Assembly: GCA_963638365.1 (NCBI GenBank)
Contig: CAVHRK010000037.1
Span: 26,013-90,012, forward strand
Direction of reading: 5' to 3'
Length of the DNA stretch: 64,000 nucleotides
Origin: Suilimivivens sp963638365
GTDB taxonomy: Bacteria; Bacillota; Clostridia; Lachnospirales; Lachnospiraceae
Shown here: positions 17,182 to 25,797 of the stretch, one piece after another
Numbering within the stretch: position 1 is the first letter of the stretch
Layout of the letters: every line of letters starts with the position of its first letter
Made by a program: the position numbers and the translations under genes
Notes under the pieces: generated by a model
Database searches by the model: none
What the model was told of the DNA's origin: nothing
Seen by the model: the letters and a program-made list of their open reading frames with translations, nothing else

Positions 17182-18195
17182 ATGGAGACAATAATTGAAA
17201 TTAAGAATGTGACGAAGACATTCTCCGGAAAGGATCAGAATGTCGAGGCATTGAAGGGAATTAACCTGGAAATTCATAAGGGAGAGATTTATGGAATTAT
17301 CGGTATGAGTGGTGCCGGTAAATCCACACTGGTCCGCTGTCTGAACTTCCTTGAGCGGCCGACAACCGGTACAGTTGTTGTGGAAGGAAAGGATCTTGCA
17401 ACCCTGAAGGATAAGGAGCTGCGTCAGACTCGTACGCAGATTGCCATGATCTTCCAGCATTTTAACCTTCTGATGCAGAGAACGGTCATTGATAATATCT
17501 GCTTCCCGCTTGAAATTGTCGGAGTAGACAAGAAGAAAGCGAAGGAGCGTGCGAGAGAGCTGCTGCAGATCGTCGATCTTTCCGAGAAGGAAAACGCTTA
17601 TCCGGCACAGTTATCCGGTGGACAGAAGCAGCGTGTGGCGATTGCAAGAGCACTGGCTACCAATCCGAAGATTCTTCTTTGCGATGAGGCAACGAGTGCA
17701 CTGGATCCGACCACCACGAAGTCGATTCTTGCTTTGTTAAAAGAGATCAATCAGAAATATGGCATTACCATTGTAATTATTACGCATGAGATGGCGGTTG
17801 TGCAGGAGATCGGAACGCATGTAGCGATTATCGACCATGGAGAGCTTGCAGAAGCCGGTACGGTAGAGGAGGTATTCACCCACCCGAAGAGCAAGGCAGC
17901 CAGAAAACTGGTTTTGATGGATGAAGATAACCACTATGACGAAATGAAGGGACAGCATTGCATCCGTATCGTATTTAAGAGCAATTCTTCCTTTGAACCG
18001 GTCATTGCCAATATGGTATTAACACACCGGATGCCGGTGAATATCTTACAGGCGGACACCAAGGATATTAACGGTGTGGCGCATGGACAGATGATTCTGC
18101 AGCTTCCGGAGGATGCAGTGACAGCACAGAAGATGATCCAGTATTTGAAGGATCGAAATTTAGAAGTAGAGGAGCTTGATCATTATGTTGGATAG
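17182..18195 (+). CDS. metN: Methionine ABC transporter ATP-binding protein, with NIL domain
   Basis: A 337-residue ATPase: Walker A GMSGAGKSTLVRCLN, signature LSGGQKQRVAIARAL, Walker B ILLCDEATSALDPTTT. Residues about 265-337 form a NIL-type regulatory domain (CIRIVFKSNSSFEPVIANM to ELDHYVG) that senses intracellular methionine in MetN. The ATG at 17182 has GAGGAG about 5 bases upstream; the alternative ATG at 17170 lies inside that site. The stop overlaps metI by 11 bases. No MetQ-type lipoprotein gene follows, so the binding protein must be elsewhere or the cargo may differ. Confidence 0.9.
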   Translation: METIIEIKNVTKTFSGKDQNVEALKGINLEIHKGEIYGIIGMSGAGKSTLVRCLNFLERPTTGTVVVEGKDLATLKDKELRQTRTQIAMIFQHFNLLMQRTVIDNICFPLEIVGVDKKKAKERARELLQIVDLSEKENAYPAQLSGGQKQRVAIARALATNPKILLCDEATSALDPTTTKSILALLKEINQKYGITIVIITHEMAVVQEIGTHVAIIDHGELAEAGTVEEVFTHPKSKAARKLVLMDEDNHYDEMKGQHCIRIVFKSNSSFEPVIANMVLTHRMPVNILQADTKDINGVAHGQMILQLPEDAVTAQKMIQYLKDRNLEVEELDHYVG

Positions 18196-18850
18196 TCAGA
18201 CACTTGCCATGATGGCAGAAGGTACCGGGGCAACCCTGTATATGACATTGATGTCAACTTTGTTTGGATATATTTTAGGACTTCCTATGGGAATTATCTT
18301 AGTCGTAACGGCACCGAAGGGACTTCGTCCGAATCAGGTGATTTACCGGATTCTGGATGTGATTGTGAATATCACAAGAAGTATTCCGTTCTTGATTTTA
18401 ATGATTCTGATTATGCCGTTTACCCGTATTCTGGTAGGTAAAACCTATGGAACCACAGCGACTATCGTACCGCTTGCCCTTGCGGCAGCGCCGTTTATTG
18501 CGCGTATGGTGGAATCTTCCCTTCTGGAAGTGGATCACGGAGTAATTGAAGCGGCACAGAGTATGGGTGCAAACCTGTGGACGATCATCTGGAAGGTACT
18601 GCTCGCAGAGGCAAGAACCTCCCTGATCGTCGGAGCAACGATTGCACTCGGAACGATCTTAGGATATTCCGCAATGGCAGGAACCATCGGCGGTGGTGGT
18701 CTTGGTGATATTGCGATGCGTTACGGATATTACCGTTATCAGGCAGACATTATGATTATTGCGGTAGTGCTGCTTGTCTTACTGGTACAGATTTTACAGG
18801 TAATCGGAACGATTCTGTCCAAGAAGCTGGATCGCAGAAATACCAGATAG
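18185..18850 (+). CDS. metI: Methionine ABC transporter permease
   Basis: A 221-residue permease with five to six membrane helices. The coupling region is HGVIEAAQSMGANLWTIIWK, and GTIGGGGLGDIAMRYGYYRYQ is a hallmark of MetI. The start ATG at 18185 lies 10 bases after AGAGGAG; a TTG at 18176 is too close to that site. It is translationally coupled to metN. Together they would import methionine if supplied with a MetQ lipoprotein. Confidence 0.92.
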   Translation: MLDSQTLAMMAEGTGATLYMTLMSTLFGYILGLPMGIILVVTAPKGLRPNQVIYRILDVIVNITRSIPFLILMILIMPFTRILVGKTYGTTATIVPLALAAAPFIARMVESSLLEVDHGVIEAAQSMGANLWTIIWKVLLAEARTSLIVGATIALGTILGYSAMAGTIGGGGLGDIAMRYGYYRYQADIMIIAVVLLVLLVQILQVIGTILSKKLDRRNTR

Positions 18851-18876
18851 GGACACGGAACAGAGGCAGTCAGTTT

Positions 18877-19080
18877 ATGAACAAAGCAAAGAACAAACAA
18901 CGTCCACAAGGAAATTGTGAGCAGTGTAACAACTATGTGTACGACGAGGATTATGAATGCTATACCTGCGAGATGGATCTGGACGAGGACGAGATGGCAA
19001 GATTCTTGGCAGATGAGTACCGGGACTGTCCGTACTATGTCCCGGGAGATGAATATCTGGTAGTCAGGAAGCAGATGTAG
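18877..19080 (+). CDS. Small Cys-rich acidic protein, DUF6472-like
   Basis: A 67-residue protein rich in Asp/Glu/Tyr. It has five Cys: CEQC near residue 14, two in ECYTCEM, and one in DCPYYVPGDEY. The spacing suggests a small zinc site. The pattern NYVYDEDYECYTCEMDLDED matches what I recall as DUF6472, found widely in Lachnospiraceae; function unknown. It lies 26 bases after metI and 10 before the LacI gene. The upstream site is weak (AGAGG, 11 bases away). Confidence 0.75.
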   Translation: MNKAKNKQRPQGNCEQCNNYVYDEDYECYTCEMDLDEDEMARFLADEYRDCPYYVPGDEYLVVRKQM

Positions 19081-19090
19081 GAGAATACCG

Positions 19091-20179
19091 TTGGATACAG
19101 AAGTAAAAATCGAAAGTAAATCCGGAGGAAACAGCGACCAGAGAATGACGCTGGAAGAAATCTCTGAAATTATCGGGATTTCCAGAACGACGATCTATAA
19201 GGTCATCCGGAATAAAGGAGTAGTCAGTGATAAAACAAGGGAAAAGGTAGAACAGGCCCTTGAAAAGTATCACTATGTAGAGAATAAAAATGCCAGAAAC
19301 CTTGCGATGAACCGGCAGTATACGATCGGTTATGTAGGCTTCCGTTCTAAGAGTTCAGCGTATTTTTCACCGGAGGTGCGCAAAGGTCTTGACCGCGCGA
19401 TCCGGGAATTCGGAGATGACGGATTGAATATCCTGATTTCGGAATTTGATGTGCACAACCCGATGCAGCAGATGGCAGCGGTGGATCAGATGCTGAAGGA
19501 GGGCGTACGCAGCTTTGTGCTTGCCTTTTCGGATACGGAAGTGATTCAGCAGATTCTGGAAAAGCTTAAGAAGATGAAGTGTCTGGTTGTGCTTTTGAGC
19601 CGGGATCTTCAAGGAAACACAGGGAATCACTATGTCGGCGTGGATTATTACCAGAGCGGCGTGCTCGCGGCAGAGCTTCTTGGCAAAATGCTTCCGCAGG
19701 GAGGCGGTATTTTCGTTCCGGTGACGGAGGAATATCTGACGAACCGCGATATTCAGAACCGTCTCAATGCATTTCTCACGAAGATGCAGGAATTTCCATC
19801 CTGTGAGATTCTTCCGGTAGTGCATGGACTCACCGAGGAAGAGGAGATCCGACGGGAAGTGAAAGACGCGATTGCAAAGAATAAGAATCTTGCCGGAATT
19901 TTTGACCTGACCTACCGCCTGGATGTGGTGGCAGATGTGCTTAAGGAAGAAGGCAGAGAGGATTTACGGCTTACCGGATTTGATCTTTATCCGGAGATTA
20001 TGGAGGATGTACAGGATTCTCTGATCGATGCCGTGGTTTATCAGGATCTGAACAAGCAGGCCTATGAAGGAATGAAGCTTTTATTTGAGGAAATGTGCTA
20101 TGGAAAGCGGCTTTCCGAGAAGAAGCACTACTCCAAACTCGAAGTGGTGATGAGCAGTAATTTATCCTACTTCCGATAG
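19091..20179 (+). CDS. LacI-family transcriptional regulator
   Basis: A 362-residue repressor. The N-terminal helix-turn-helix MTLEEISEIIGISRTTIYKV is followed by the hinge helix region and a periplasmic-binding-protein-like sensor domain (TIGYVGFRSKSSAYFSPEV, GNHYVGVDYYQSGVLAAELL). It continues to LTGFDLYPEIMEDVQ and a dimer-type C-terminus. The start is TTG 19091, with AGGAG 7 bases upstream, giving about 18 extra residues before the HTH. It directly precedes the xylulokinase operon, whose promoter has a CG-centred palindrome (20285-20300), so it probably represses that operon in the absence of a pentose. Confidence 0.88.
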   Translation: MDTEVKIESKSGGNSDQRMTLEEISEIIGISRTTIYKVIRNKGVVSDKTREKVEQALEKYHYVENKNARNLAMNRQYTIGYVGFRSKSSAYFSPEVRKGLDRAIREFGDDGLNILISEFDVHNPMQQMAAVDQMLKEGVRSFVLAFSDTEVIQQILEKLKKMKCLVVLLSRDLQGNTGNHYVGVDYYQSGVLAAELLGKMLPQGGGIFVPVTEEYLTNRDIQNRLNAFLTKMQEFPSCEILPVVHGLTEEEEIRREVKDAIAKNKNLAGIFDLTYRLDVVADVLKEEGREDLRLTGFDLYPEIMEDVQDSLIDAVVYQDLNKQAYEGMKLLFEEMCYGKRLSEKKHYSKLEVVMSSNLSYFR

Positions 20180-20243
20180 GAGTTTTCAGCAATTTGCATT
20201 AAAATGAAGTCGTATTTTTGGATGCATTTTCGAGTGGTATTTA

Positions 20244-20300
20244 TTGACAGGGGAATGGGAAAATGATACGATAGAAACAGAATATTTAACACGTGTTCAA
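20244..20300 (+). promoter_or_regulatory. Promoter and LacI-type operator of the pentose operon
   Basis: TTGACA (20244-20249), 17 bases, TACGAT (20267-20272). TTTAACACGTGTTCAA (20285-20300) lies at about +6 to +21 relative to the expected transcript start; it is palindromic except for one pair and centred on CG like LacI-family operators. A second hairpin (AGACT/AGTCT, about 20312-20329) lies in the leader. Confidence 0.75.
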
Positions 20301-20364
20301 CTTGCGCGTAAGACTTGCGAAGAGTCTTAAATTATAACGATTCAGAACAATAAGGAGGGTTATG

Positions 20365-21840
20365 ATGTTATACATAGGGGTAGATTTAGGAACCAGTGCT
20401 GTGAAGCTTCTTCTGATGGATGGAGAAGGTAAGATTCACAAAATCGTATCCAAAGAATATCCGCTATATTTCCCGCATCCGGGCTGGTCAGAACAGAAGC
20501 CTGAGGACTGGTATGTGCAGACCATGGCAGGCATTAAGGAACTGATTGCGGAAGCCGATAAGAGCCAGATTGCCGGAATCAGCTTTGGGGGACAGATGCA
20601 TGGACTTGTCATTCTGGATGATCAGGATCAAGTGATCCGTCCCGCAATTTTATGGAACGATGGCAGAACCTACGAAGAATGTGATTATCTGAATAATGTG
20701 ATCGGAAAGGACAAGCTTTCCGAATATACCGCGAATATTTCCTTTACCGGATTTACCGCACCGAAGATTCTGTGGGTAAAGAACAAGGAGCCGGAGAACT
20801 TCAAAAAGATTAAGAAGATCATGCTCCCGAAGGACTATATCGCATATAAGCTGACCGGAGTACACTGCACGGATGTATCCGATGCTTCCGGTATGCTTCT
20901 TCTGGATGTGAAGAACCGTAAGTGGTCCAAGGAAATGTGTGAGATCTGTGGTATTTCTGAAGAAATGCTTCCGAAGCTTTATGAAAGCTATGAATGTGTT
21001 GGCTGTGTTACGGAAGAGGTTGCGAAGGAACTTGGAATTCCTGCAACGGTTAAAGTGGCAGCAGGCGCCGGTGACAATGCGGCAGCCGCAGTCGGAACCG
21101 GAACCGTCGGAGACGGAATGTGTAACATTTCTCTCGGAACCAGTGGAACGATCTTTATTTCCTCTGATAAGTTCGGTGTGGATAAGAACAATGCCCTTCA
21201 TGCTTTTGCACATGCAGACGGTCATTACCATCTGATGGGATGTATGCTGAGCGCTGCCTCCTGTAACAAGTGGTGGATGGAAGAAATTATCGGAACGAAG
21301 GAATATGCGAAGGAGCAGGAGCCGATTACGGATGACAAGCTTGGTGAGAACCATGTTTATTTCCTGCCTTATCTGATGGGAGAGCGTTCTCCTCATAACA
21401 ACCCGAATGCAAGAGGTACATTTATCGGACTTACGATGGACAGCACCCGTGCTGATATGACACAGGCGGTTCTGGAGGGGGTAGCCTTTGCACTCCGTGA
21501 TTCCTTCGAGGTTGCGAAGTCTCTTGGAATCAGGATTGAACGTACCAAGATCTGTGGCGGTGGAGCGAAGAGTCCTCTCTGGAAAAAGATGATTGCGAAT
21601 ATCCTGAACTTAAAGGTGGATGTGATCGAGAGCGAAGAAGGTCCCGCCCTTGGCGGTGCAATGCTGGCAGCCGTTGCCTGCGGTGAATTTGAAAGCGTGG
21701 AAGCAGCAGCCGCAAAGATTGTGAAGATCATTGATACCGTAGAACCGGATGAAAAGCTTGTAGCAAAGTACGAGGAGCGTTATCAGCAGTTCAAGGAGAT
21801 TTATCCTGCCTGCAAGCCGATTTTTGAAATTATTAAGTAA
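20365..21840 (+). CDS. xylB: Xylulokinase (FGGY carbohydrate kinase)
   Basis: A 491-residue sugar kinase phosphorylating D-xylulose at C5, feeding the pentose phosphate pathway. The FGGY fold begins with VDLGTSAVKLLLMDGEG (phosphate-1 motif). GQMHGLVILD, the MH/Q motif around the sugar site, follows, then LPKDYIAYKLTG and the catalytic-Asp region AAGAGDNAAAAVGTG. It ends with ICGGGAKSPLWKKMIANIL. ATG 20365 is preferred over the adjacent ATG 20362 because the AAGGAGGG site gives better spacing. It is the first gene of the operon with the DUF4867-like and isomerase-like genes. The related kinases for ribulose or fuculose remain possible given the unusual isomerase partner. Confidence 0.9.
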   Translation: MLYIGVDLGTSAVKLLLMDGEGKIHKIVSKEYPLYFPHPGWSEQKPEDWYVQTMAGIKELIAEADKSQIAGISFGGQMHGLVILDDQDQVIRPAILWNDGRTYEECDYLNNVIGKDKLSEYTANISFTGFTAPKILWVKNKEPENFKKIKKIMLPKDYIAYKLTGVHCTDVSDASGMLLLDVKNRKWSKEMCEICGISEEMLPKLYESYECVGCVTEEVAKELGIPATVKVAAGAGDNAAAAVGTGTVGDGMCNISLGTSGTIFISSDKFGVDKNNALHAFAHADGHYHLMGCMLSAASCNKWWMEEIIGTKEYAKEQEPITDDKLGENHVYFLPYLMGERSPHNNPNARGTFIGLTMDSTRADMTQAVLEGVAFALRDSFEVAKSLGIRIERTKICGGGAKSPLWKKMIANILNLKVDVIESEEGPALGGAMLAAVACGEFESVEAAAAKIVKIIDTVEPDEKLVAKYEERYQQFKEIYPACKPIFEIIK

Positions 21841-21842
21841 GA

Positions 21843-21998
21843 TGTAACTATTCAGAGCCATGCAAAGCCTGGCAAAATATGAATGGAATGCTTGCATTCC
21901 AAGTCATATTTGACAGGATTTATATGGCGAAGTAACCACATGAGCAAAAGGAAAGCTGCATAGCAGCGATTTTGCGAATGGAGTTCTGAATAGTTACA
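21843..21998. repeat. 156-bp structured repeat with 14-bp terminal inverted repeats
   Basis: The ends TGTAACTATTCAGA (21843-21856) and TCTGAATAGTTACA (21985-21998) are perfect inverted repeats. Inside are two further hairpins: one from about 21870 to 21915 (CCTG...AAATATGA...GGAATGC/GCATTCC...TCATATTT...CAGG) and one with GCAAAA/TTTTGC enclosing GCTGC/GCAGC (about 21944-21975). It occupies the gap between xylB and the DUF4867-like gene. A 22-base piece of its right end recurs inverted at 59836-59857. Non-coding; it is MITE-like or an RNA element. Confidence 0.8.
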
Positions 21999-22048
21999 AT
22001 AAGATTAAGATAGCAAGGTTTAGAGAATTTTATCAGGAGGAAAAGAAG

Positions 22049-22666
22049 ATGCAGATTTATCAGGTTACCGATGAACGTTTTAAGAAATATGGCAAAGTGA
22101 TCTCCAATGTGGATTTCACAGAGCTTGTGAAAGCATTGGAAGAAAAGACTCCGTTACCGGAAGGTGTAGAGTATGTTCCGGGCTGTGAAGCACTGGAAGC
22201 ACTTCCTGTCATGCAGGAATTATCCATGAAGACCTATGGGGAAATGCCGATCCAGATCGGTTACTGCAATGGTCACAATCATATGCTGAATGCACTGGAA
22301 TATCATCGTGATTCCGAGATCAATGTAGCAGCAACCGATGCGATTTTAATGCTTGGCTTAGAAGCAGACATTACATCCGACTTCACCTATGACACTTCCA
22401 AGGTAGAGGCATTCCTTGTACCGAAGGGAACCGGCGTGGAAGTATTTGCAACCACACTGCATTATGCACCGTGCGGCGTAGATGGAAATGGCTTTAAGGT
22501 AGCGATTGTACTTCCGAAGGGAACCAATTATGATCTGAAGTCCAAGCATGCCGATGGAGAAGACGGACATTTAACCGCAGTAAATAAGTGGCTTCTCGGA
22601 CATCCCGAAGGAGGACTCCCGGAAGGAAGCCCGATGGGACTTGTTGGAGAGAACTTATCCTTATAA
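22049..22666 (+). CDS. DUF4867-like protein of the pentose operon
   Basis: A 205-residue soluble protein with RBS AGGAGG before the ATG. The middle (residues about 70-165) is beta-rich with cupin-like features: GYCNGHNHMLNALEYHRDSEINVAATD, then VEAFLVPKGTGVEVFATTLHYAPC. The conserved-looking His residues (GHNHMLNALEYH and TLHYAPC) could bind a metal. I recall it as DUF4867, often beside fucose-isomerase-like genes, with no settled function. In this operon it lies between xylulokinase and the isomerase, so an epimerase, mutarotase or isomerase role on a pentose is plausible but unproven. Confidence 0.8.
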   Translation: MQIYQVTDERFKKYGKVISNVDFTELVKALEEKTPLPEGVEYVPGCEALEALPVMQELSMKTYGEMPIQIGYCNGHNHMLNALEYHRDSEINVAATDAILMLGLEADITSDFTYDTSKVEAFLVPKGTGVEVFATTLHYAPCGVDGNGFKVAIVLPKGTNYDLKSKHADGEDGHLTAVNKWLLGHPEGGLPEGSPMGLVGENLSL

Positions 22667-22758
22667 ATCTTTACAGAGATCTTTTATAAAAAGAATACGC
22701 AGAAGATGATACTCTGCGGAAACAATATGATTTTATTAAGAAAATGGAGGAAAGAAAC

Positions 22759-24234
22759 ATGAACAATTTACCAGTAGTAAAGCTTGGTATCGTGGCAGTC
22801 AGCCGTGACTGTTTCCCGATCGAATTATCCCAGAAGAGACGTGCAGCAATCAAGGCAGCATACAAGGGCGACTTATATGAGTGCCCGGTAACTGTTGAGA
22901 ACGAACAGGATATGCTGAAGGCCGTTGAGGACGTGAAGAAGGCAGAGTGTAATGCACTTGTTGTATTCTTAGGAAACTTCGGACCGGAAACACCGGAAAC
23001 TCTGATTGCAAAGAACTTTGACGGCCCCTGCATGTTCGTGGCAGCAGCAGAAGGCGACGGCGATATGATCAACGGAAGAGGCGATGCATACTGTGGTATG
23101 CTGAACTGCTCTTACAACCTTGGCATGCGTCATCTTAAGGGATATATTCCGGAGTACCCGGTTGGAACCGCAGATGACATTGCAAAGATGATCGGTGATT
23201 TCGTACCGGTTGCACGTGCCATCATCGGTGTTAAGAACCTTAAGATTATTACCTTTGGTCCCCGTCCGCAGGACTTCTTCGCATGTAATGCACCGATCAA
23301 GGGCTTATATGAACTTGGTGTAGAGATCGAAGAGAACTCCGAGCTTGACCTTCTTGTTTCTTTCAAGGAGCATGAGAACGATCCCCGTATTCCGGAAGTA
23401 TGTGCAGACATGGCTAAGGAAATGGGCGAAGGATGCTACTACGAAGACCTCAACGCAAAGATGGCTCAGTTCGAGCTTACCTTACTTGACTGGGCAGAGA
23501 ACCACAAGGGAGCAAGAAAGTATGTTGCATTTGCTGACAAGTGCTGGCCTGCATTCCCTTCACAGTTTGGTTTTGAGCCCTGCTATGTAAACAGCCGTTT
23601 AGCTTCCCGTGGTATTCCGGTATCCTGTGAAGTAGATATTTACGGAGCATTAAGCGAGTACATCGGACTTTGCGTATCCGAAGATGCAGTTACCCTGCTT
23701 GATATCAACAACTCCGTACCGAAGTACATTTACGATGAAGACATCGTTGGCAAATACAACTATGCATTAACCGATACCTTTATGGGATTCCATTGTGGAA
23801 ATACACCGGAATGCAAGATGTGCTCCACCAGAGCCGTAAAATATCAGCTCATCCAGCACAGACTTCTTGAGCCCGCCGGTTCTGAACCGGACTTCACAAG
23901 AGGTACTTTGGAAGGTGATATTGCAGCTTCCGATATTACCTTCTATCGTCTGCAGTGCAATTCCGATGGAGAATTGGTTTCCTACATTGCAGAAGGTGAA
24001 ATCCTGGATGTACCGACCAGATCCTTCGGTGGTATTGGTATCTTCGCTATTCCTGAAATGGGACGCTTCTACCGTCATGTACTTGTAGAAGGCAGATTCC
24101 CTCATCATGGAGCTGTAGCATTCGGACATTACGGAAAGTTAATGTATGAAGTATTCAAGTTCTTAGGTGTTAAGAGTATCGGATTCAATCAGCCGAAGGG
24201 AATGCTTTACAAGTCCGAGAATCCGTTTGCATAA
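22759..24234 (+). CDS. L-fucose/L-arabinose isomerase-family protein
   Basis: A 491-residue protein of the FucI/AraA structural superfamily: an N-terminal Rossmann-like part (VKLGIVAVSRDCFPIELSQK, ALVVFLGNFGPETPE), a middle domain (CWPAFPSQFGFEPCYVNSRL) and a C-terminal beta domain (RGTLEGDIAASDITFYRLQ). The start at 22759 has GGAGGAAAG upstream. Metal ligands expected in this family (Glu/Asp/His) may include CEVDIYGALSEY and GFHCGNT, but I cannot assign them surely. It probably interconverts an aldopentose and a ketopentose for the xylulokinase. No XylA-type isomerase is present here, so this may be the pathway isomerase. Confidence 0.82.
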   Translation: MNNLPVVKLGIVAVSRDCFPIELSQKRRAAIKAAYKGDLYECPVTVENEQDMLKAVEDVKKAECNALVVFLGNFGPETPETLIAKNFDGPCMFVAAAEGDGDMINGRGDAYCGMLNCSYNLGMRHLKGYIPEYPVGTADDIAKMIGDFVPVARAIIGVKNLKIITFGPRPQDFFACNAPIKGLYELGVEIEENSELDLLVSFKEHENDPRIPEVCADMAKEMGEGCYYEDLNAKMAQFELTLLDWAENHKGARKYVAFADKCWPAFPSQFGFEPCYVNSRLASRGIPVSCEVDIYGALSEYIGLCVSEDAVTLLDINNSVPKYIYDEDIVGKYNYALTDTFMGFHCGNTPECKMCSTRAVKYQLIQHRLLEPAGSEPDFTRGTLEGDIAASDITFYRLQCNSDGELVSYIAEGEILDVPTRSFGGIGIFAIPEMGRFYRHVLVEGRFPHHGAVAFGHYGKLMYEVFKFLGVKSIGFNQPKGMLYKSENPFA

Positions 24235-24303
24235 TGGAACGGTTTCGGTAAAAGAATCGTAGATTTGTACAGTTATCAGATGAAAATTTACTAGAAATCA
24301 GGC

Positions 24304-24343
24304 AAAGCGTGAGTATACTACAATATAGTATATTCACGCTTTT
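24304..24343 (+). terminator. Terminator of the pentose operon
   Basis: AAAGCGTGAGTATACTA pairs with TAGTATATTCACGCTTT (16-17 bp, one G-T) across a short loop, followed by TTG. It lies 70 bases after the isomerase stop. Confidence 0.85.
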
Positions 24344-24373
24344 GTGTAGTTATTGTTTTTGAGGAGTTAAATT

Positions 24374-25744
24374 ATGTCAAAGAGTGCAACAAAGGATATG
24401 ACCGTGGGATCTCCCATGAAATTGATTTTAAGCTTTTCCATGCCGCTGCTGATCGGATTTATTTTTCAGCAGTTTTACAGTGTGGTAGATACCTTTATTG
24501 TGGGAAGAACGCTGGGAATGAATGCCCTTGCGGGCGTTGGCGCAACCGGAAGCATTAACTTCCTGATTGTCGGATTTGTAATGGGCGTGTGCGGTGGATG
24601 TGTGATTCCGATTGCACAGCGTTTTGGTGCAAAGGATTATTCGGACATGCGCAAATATGTGGCAAACTGTGTATGGCTCGGAATTGCCATGTCTCTGGTG
24701 ATTACTGTGGTGGTATGTATTCTGTGCCGCAATATTTTAACATGGATGAAGACGCCGGAGGATATTTTTGAGTATTCTTACCAGTATATCTTTATTGTGT
24801 TTTTAGGAATCCCGGCGACCTACCTTTATAATATTCTGTCCGGCATCATGCGTTCGATGGGAAACAGCAAGATTCCGCTGGTGTTTCTGATTATTTCCTC
24901 TGCAATTAATATTGCACTGGATCTGATCTGCATTATCAATCTGCATATGGGAGTTTCCGGAGCAGCGGTTGCAACGGTTGCTTCCCAGTTGATTTCAGGC
25001 ATTCTCTGTCTGATCTATATGATGAAGAAATTTGAAATCCTTCGTATTACAAAGGATGAATGGAAGCTTAGTATGCCTCATATCGGTATGCTGTGTGCCA
25101 TGGGTGTGCCGATGGGATTACAGTATTCTATTACTGCAATCGGATCGGTTATTTTACAGACCTCTGTAAATACTCTTGGAGCCACAGCCGTTGCAGCCGT
25201 TACTGCGGGAAGCAAGGTCAGCATGTTCTTCTGTTGTGCGTATGATGCGCTTGGAACGACGATGGCAACCTATGGTGGTCAGAACGTGGGAGCAAAGAAG
25301 CTGGACCGGTTGGGCAAGGGACTCTTTGCCTGCAGTATTTTTGGTATTATCTATTCGATCCTGGCATTTATTATCCTGTATTTTGCAGGTGGAACACTGT
25401 GCGGACTTTTCGTAACGGATGCCAGCCAGGAGCTGCTTGACAGCTCCAGACAATTCCTGTTAATCAATGCGGCTTTCTATGTTCCGCTGGTATTCGTGAA
25501 CGTGATCCGGTACATGATTCAGGGAATGGGATTCAGTACCTTTGCGATTCTGTCCGGAGTATTCGAGATGGTAGCAAGAACGTTGATGGGTATTTTCATT
25601 GTCCCGGCGTTTGGATTTACCGGAGCCTGCTTTGCAAGCCCGCTTGCCTGGATTATGGCAGATATTTTCCTTGTTCCGGCATACTTTTATGTCAGAAGGA
25701 AGCTTGAGAGAACTCTCAACGGAGAAAAAATAGCAGCTACGTGA
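24374..25744 (+). CDS. MATE-family multidrug/cation efflux pump
   Basis: A 456-residue protein with 12 predicted membrane helices in two homologous halves. The N-terminus (DMTVGSPMKLILSFSMPLLI, FQQFYSVVDTFIVGR) matches the Firmicute MATE group. It would extrude cationic drugs or metabolites using a Na+ or H+ gradient. RBS GAGGAG precedes the ATG. The terminator hairpin at 25727 overlaps its last codons. A second MATE gene lies at 37419. Confidence 0.93.
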   Translation: MSKSATKDMTVGSPMKLILSFSMPLLIGFIFQQFYSVVDTFIVGRTLGMNALAGVGATGSINFLIVGFVMGVCGGCVIPIAQRFGAKDYSDMRKYVANCVWLGIAMSLVITVVVCILCRNILTWMKTPEDIFEYSYQYIFIVFLGIPATYLYNILSGIMRSMGNSKIPLVFLIISSAINIALDLICIINLHMGVSGAAVATVASQLISGILCLIYMMKKFEILRITKDEWKLSMPHIGMLCAMGVPMGLQYSITAIGSVILQTSVNTLGATAVAAVTAGSKVSMFFCCAYDALGTTMATYGGQNVGAKKLDRLGKGLFACSIFGIIYSILAFIILYFAGGTLCGLFVTDASQELLDSSRQFLLINAAFYVPLVFVNVIRYMIQGMGFSTFAILSGVFEMVARTLMGIFIVPAFGFTGACFASPLAWIMADIFLVPAYFYVRRKLERTLNGEKIAAT

Positions 25745-25759
25745 TGCAGCTGCTATTTT
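25727..25759. terminator. Bidirectional terminator between convergent MATE and GH2 genes
   Basis: AAAATAGCAGCT pairs with AGCTGCTATTTT. The hairpin overlaps the last codons of the MATE gene and ends 39 bases from the GH2 stop on the other strand, with A and T runs on both sides. Confidence 0.8.
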
Positions 25760-25797
25760 GAAGGTTATTATCTTGAAGGTTGCGATTCGGAACACTA

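Noticed and set aside
20650..21396. A 248-codon minus-strand frame inside xylB
   Set aside because: Antisense shadow of a well-supported kinase; no start site or family.
24374..25744. The two MATE genes as a recent duplication
   Set aside because: They share the family plan and N-terminal motifs but differ clearly along the sequence, so they look like old paralogues.
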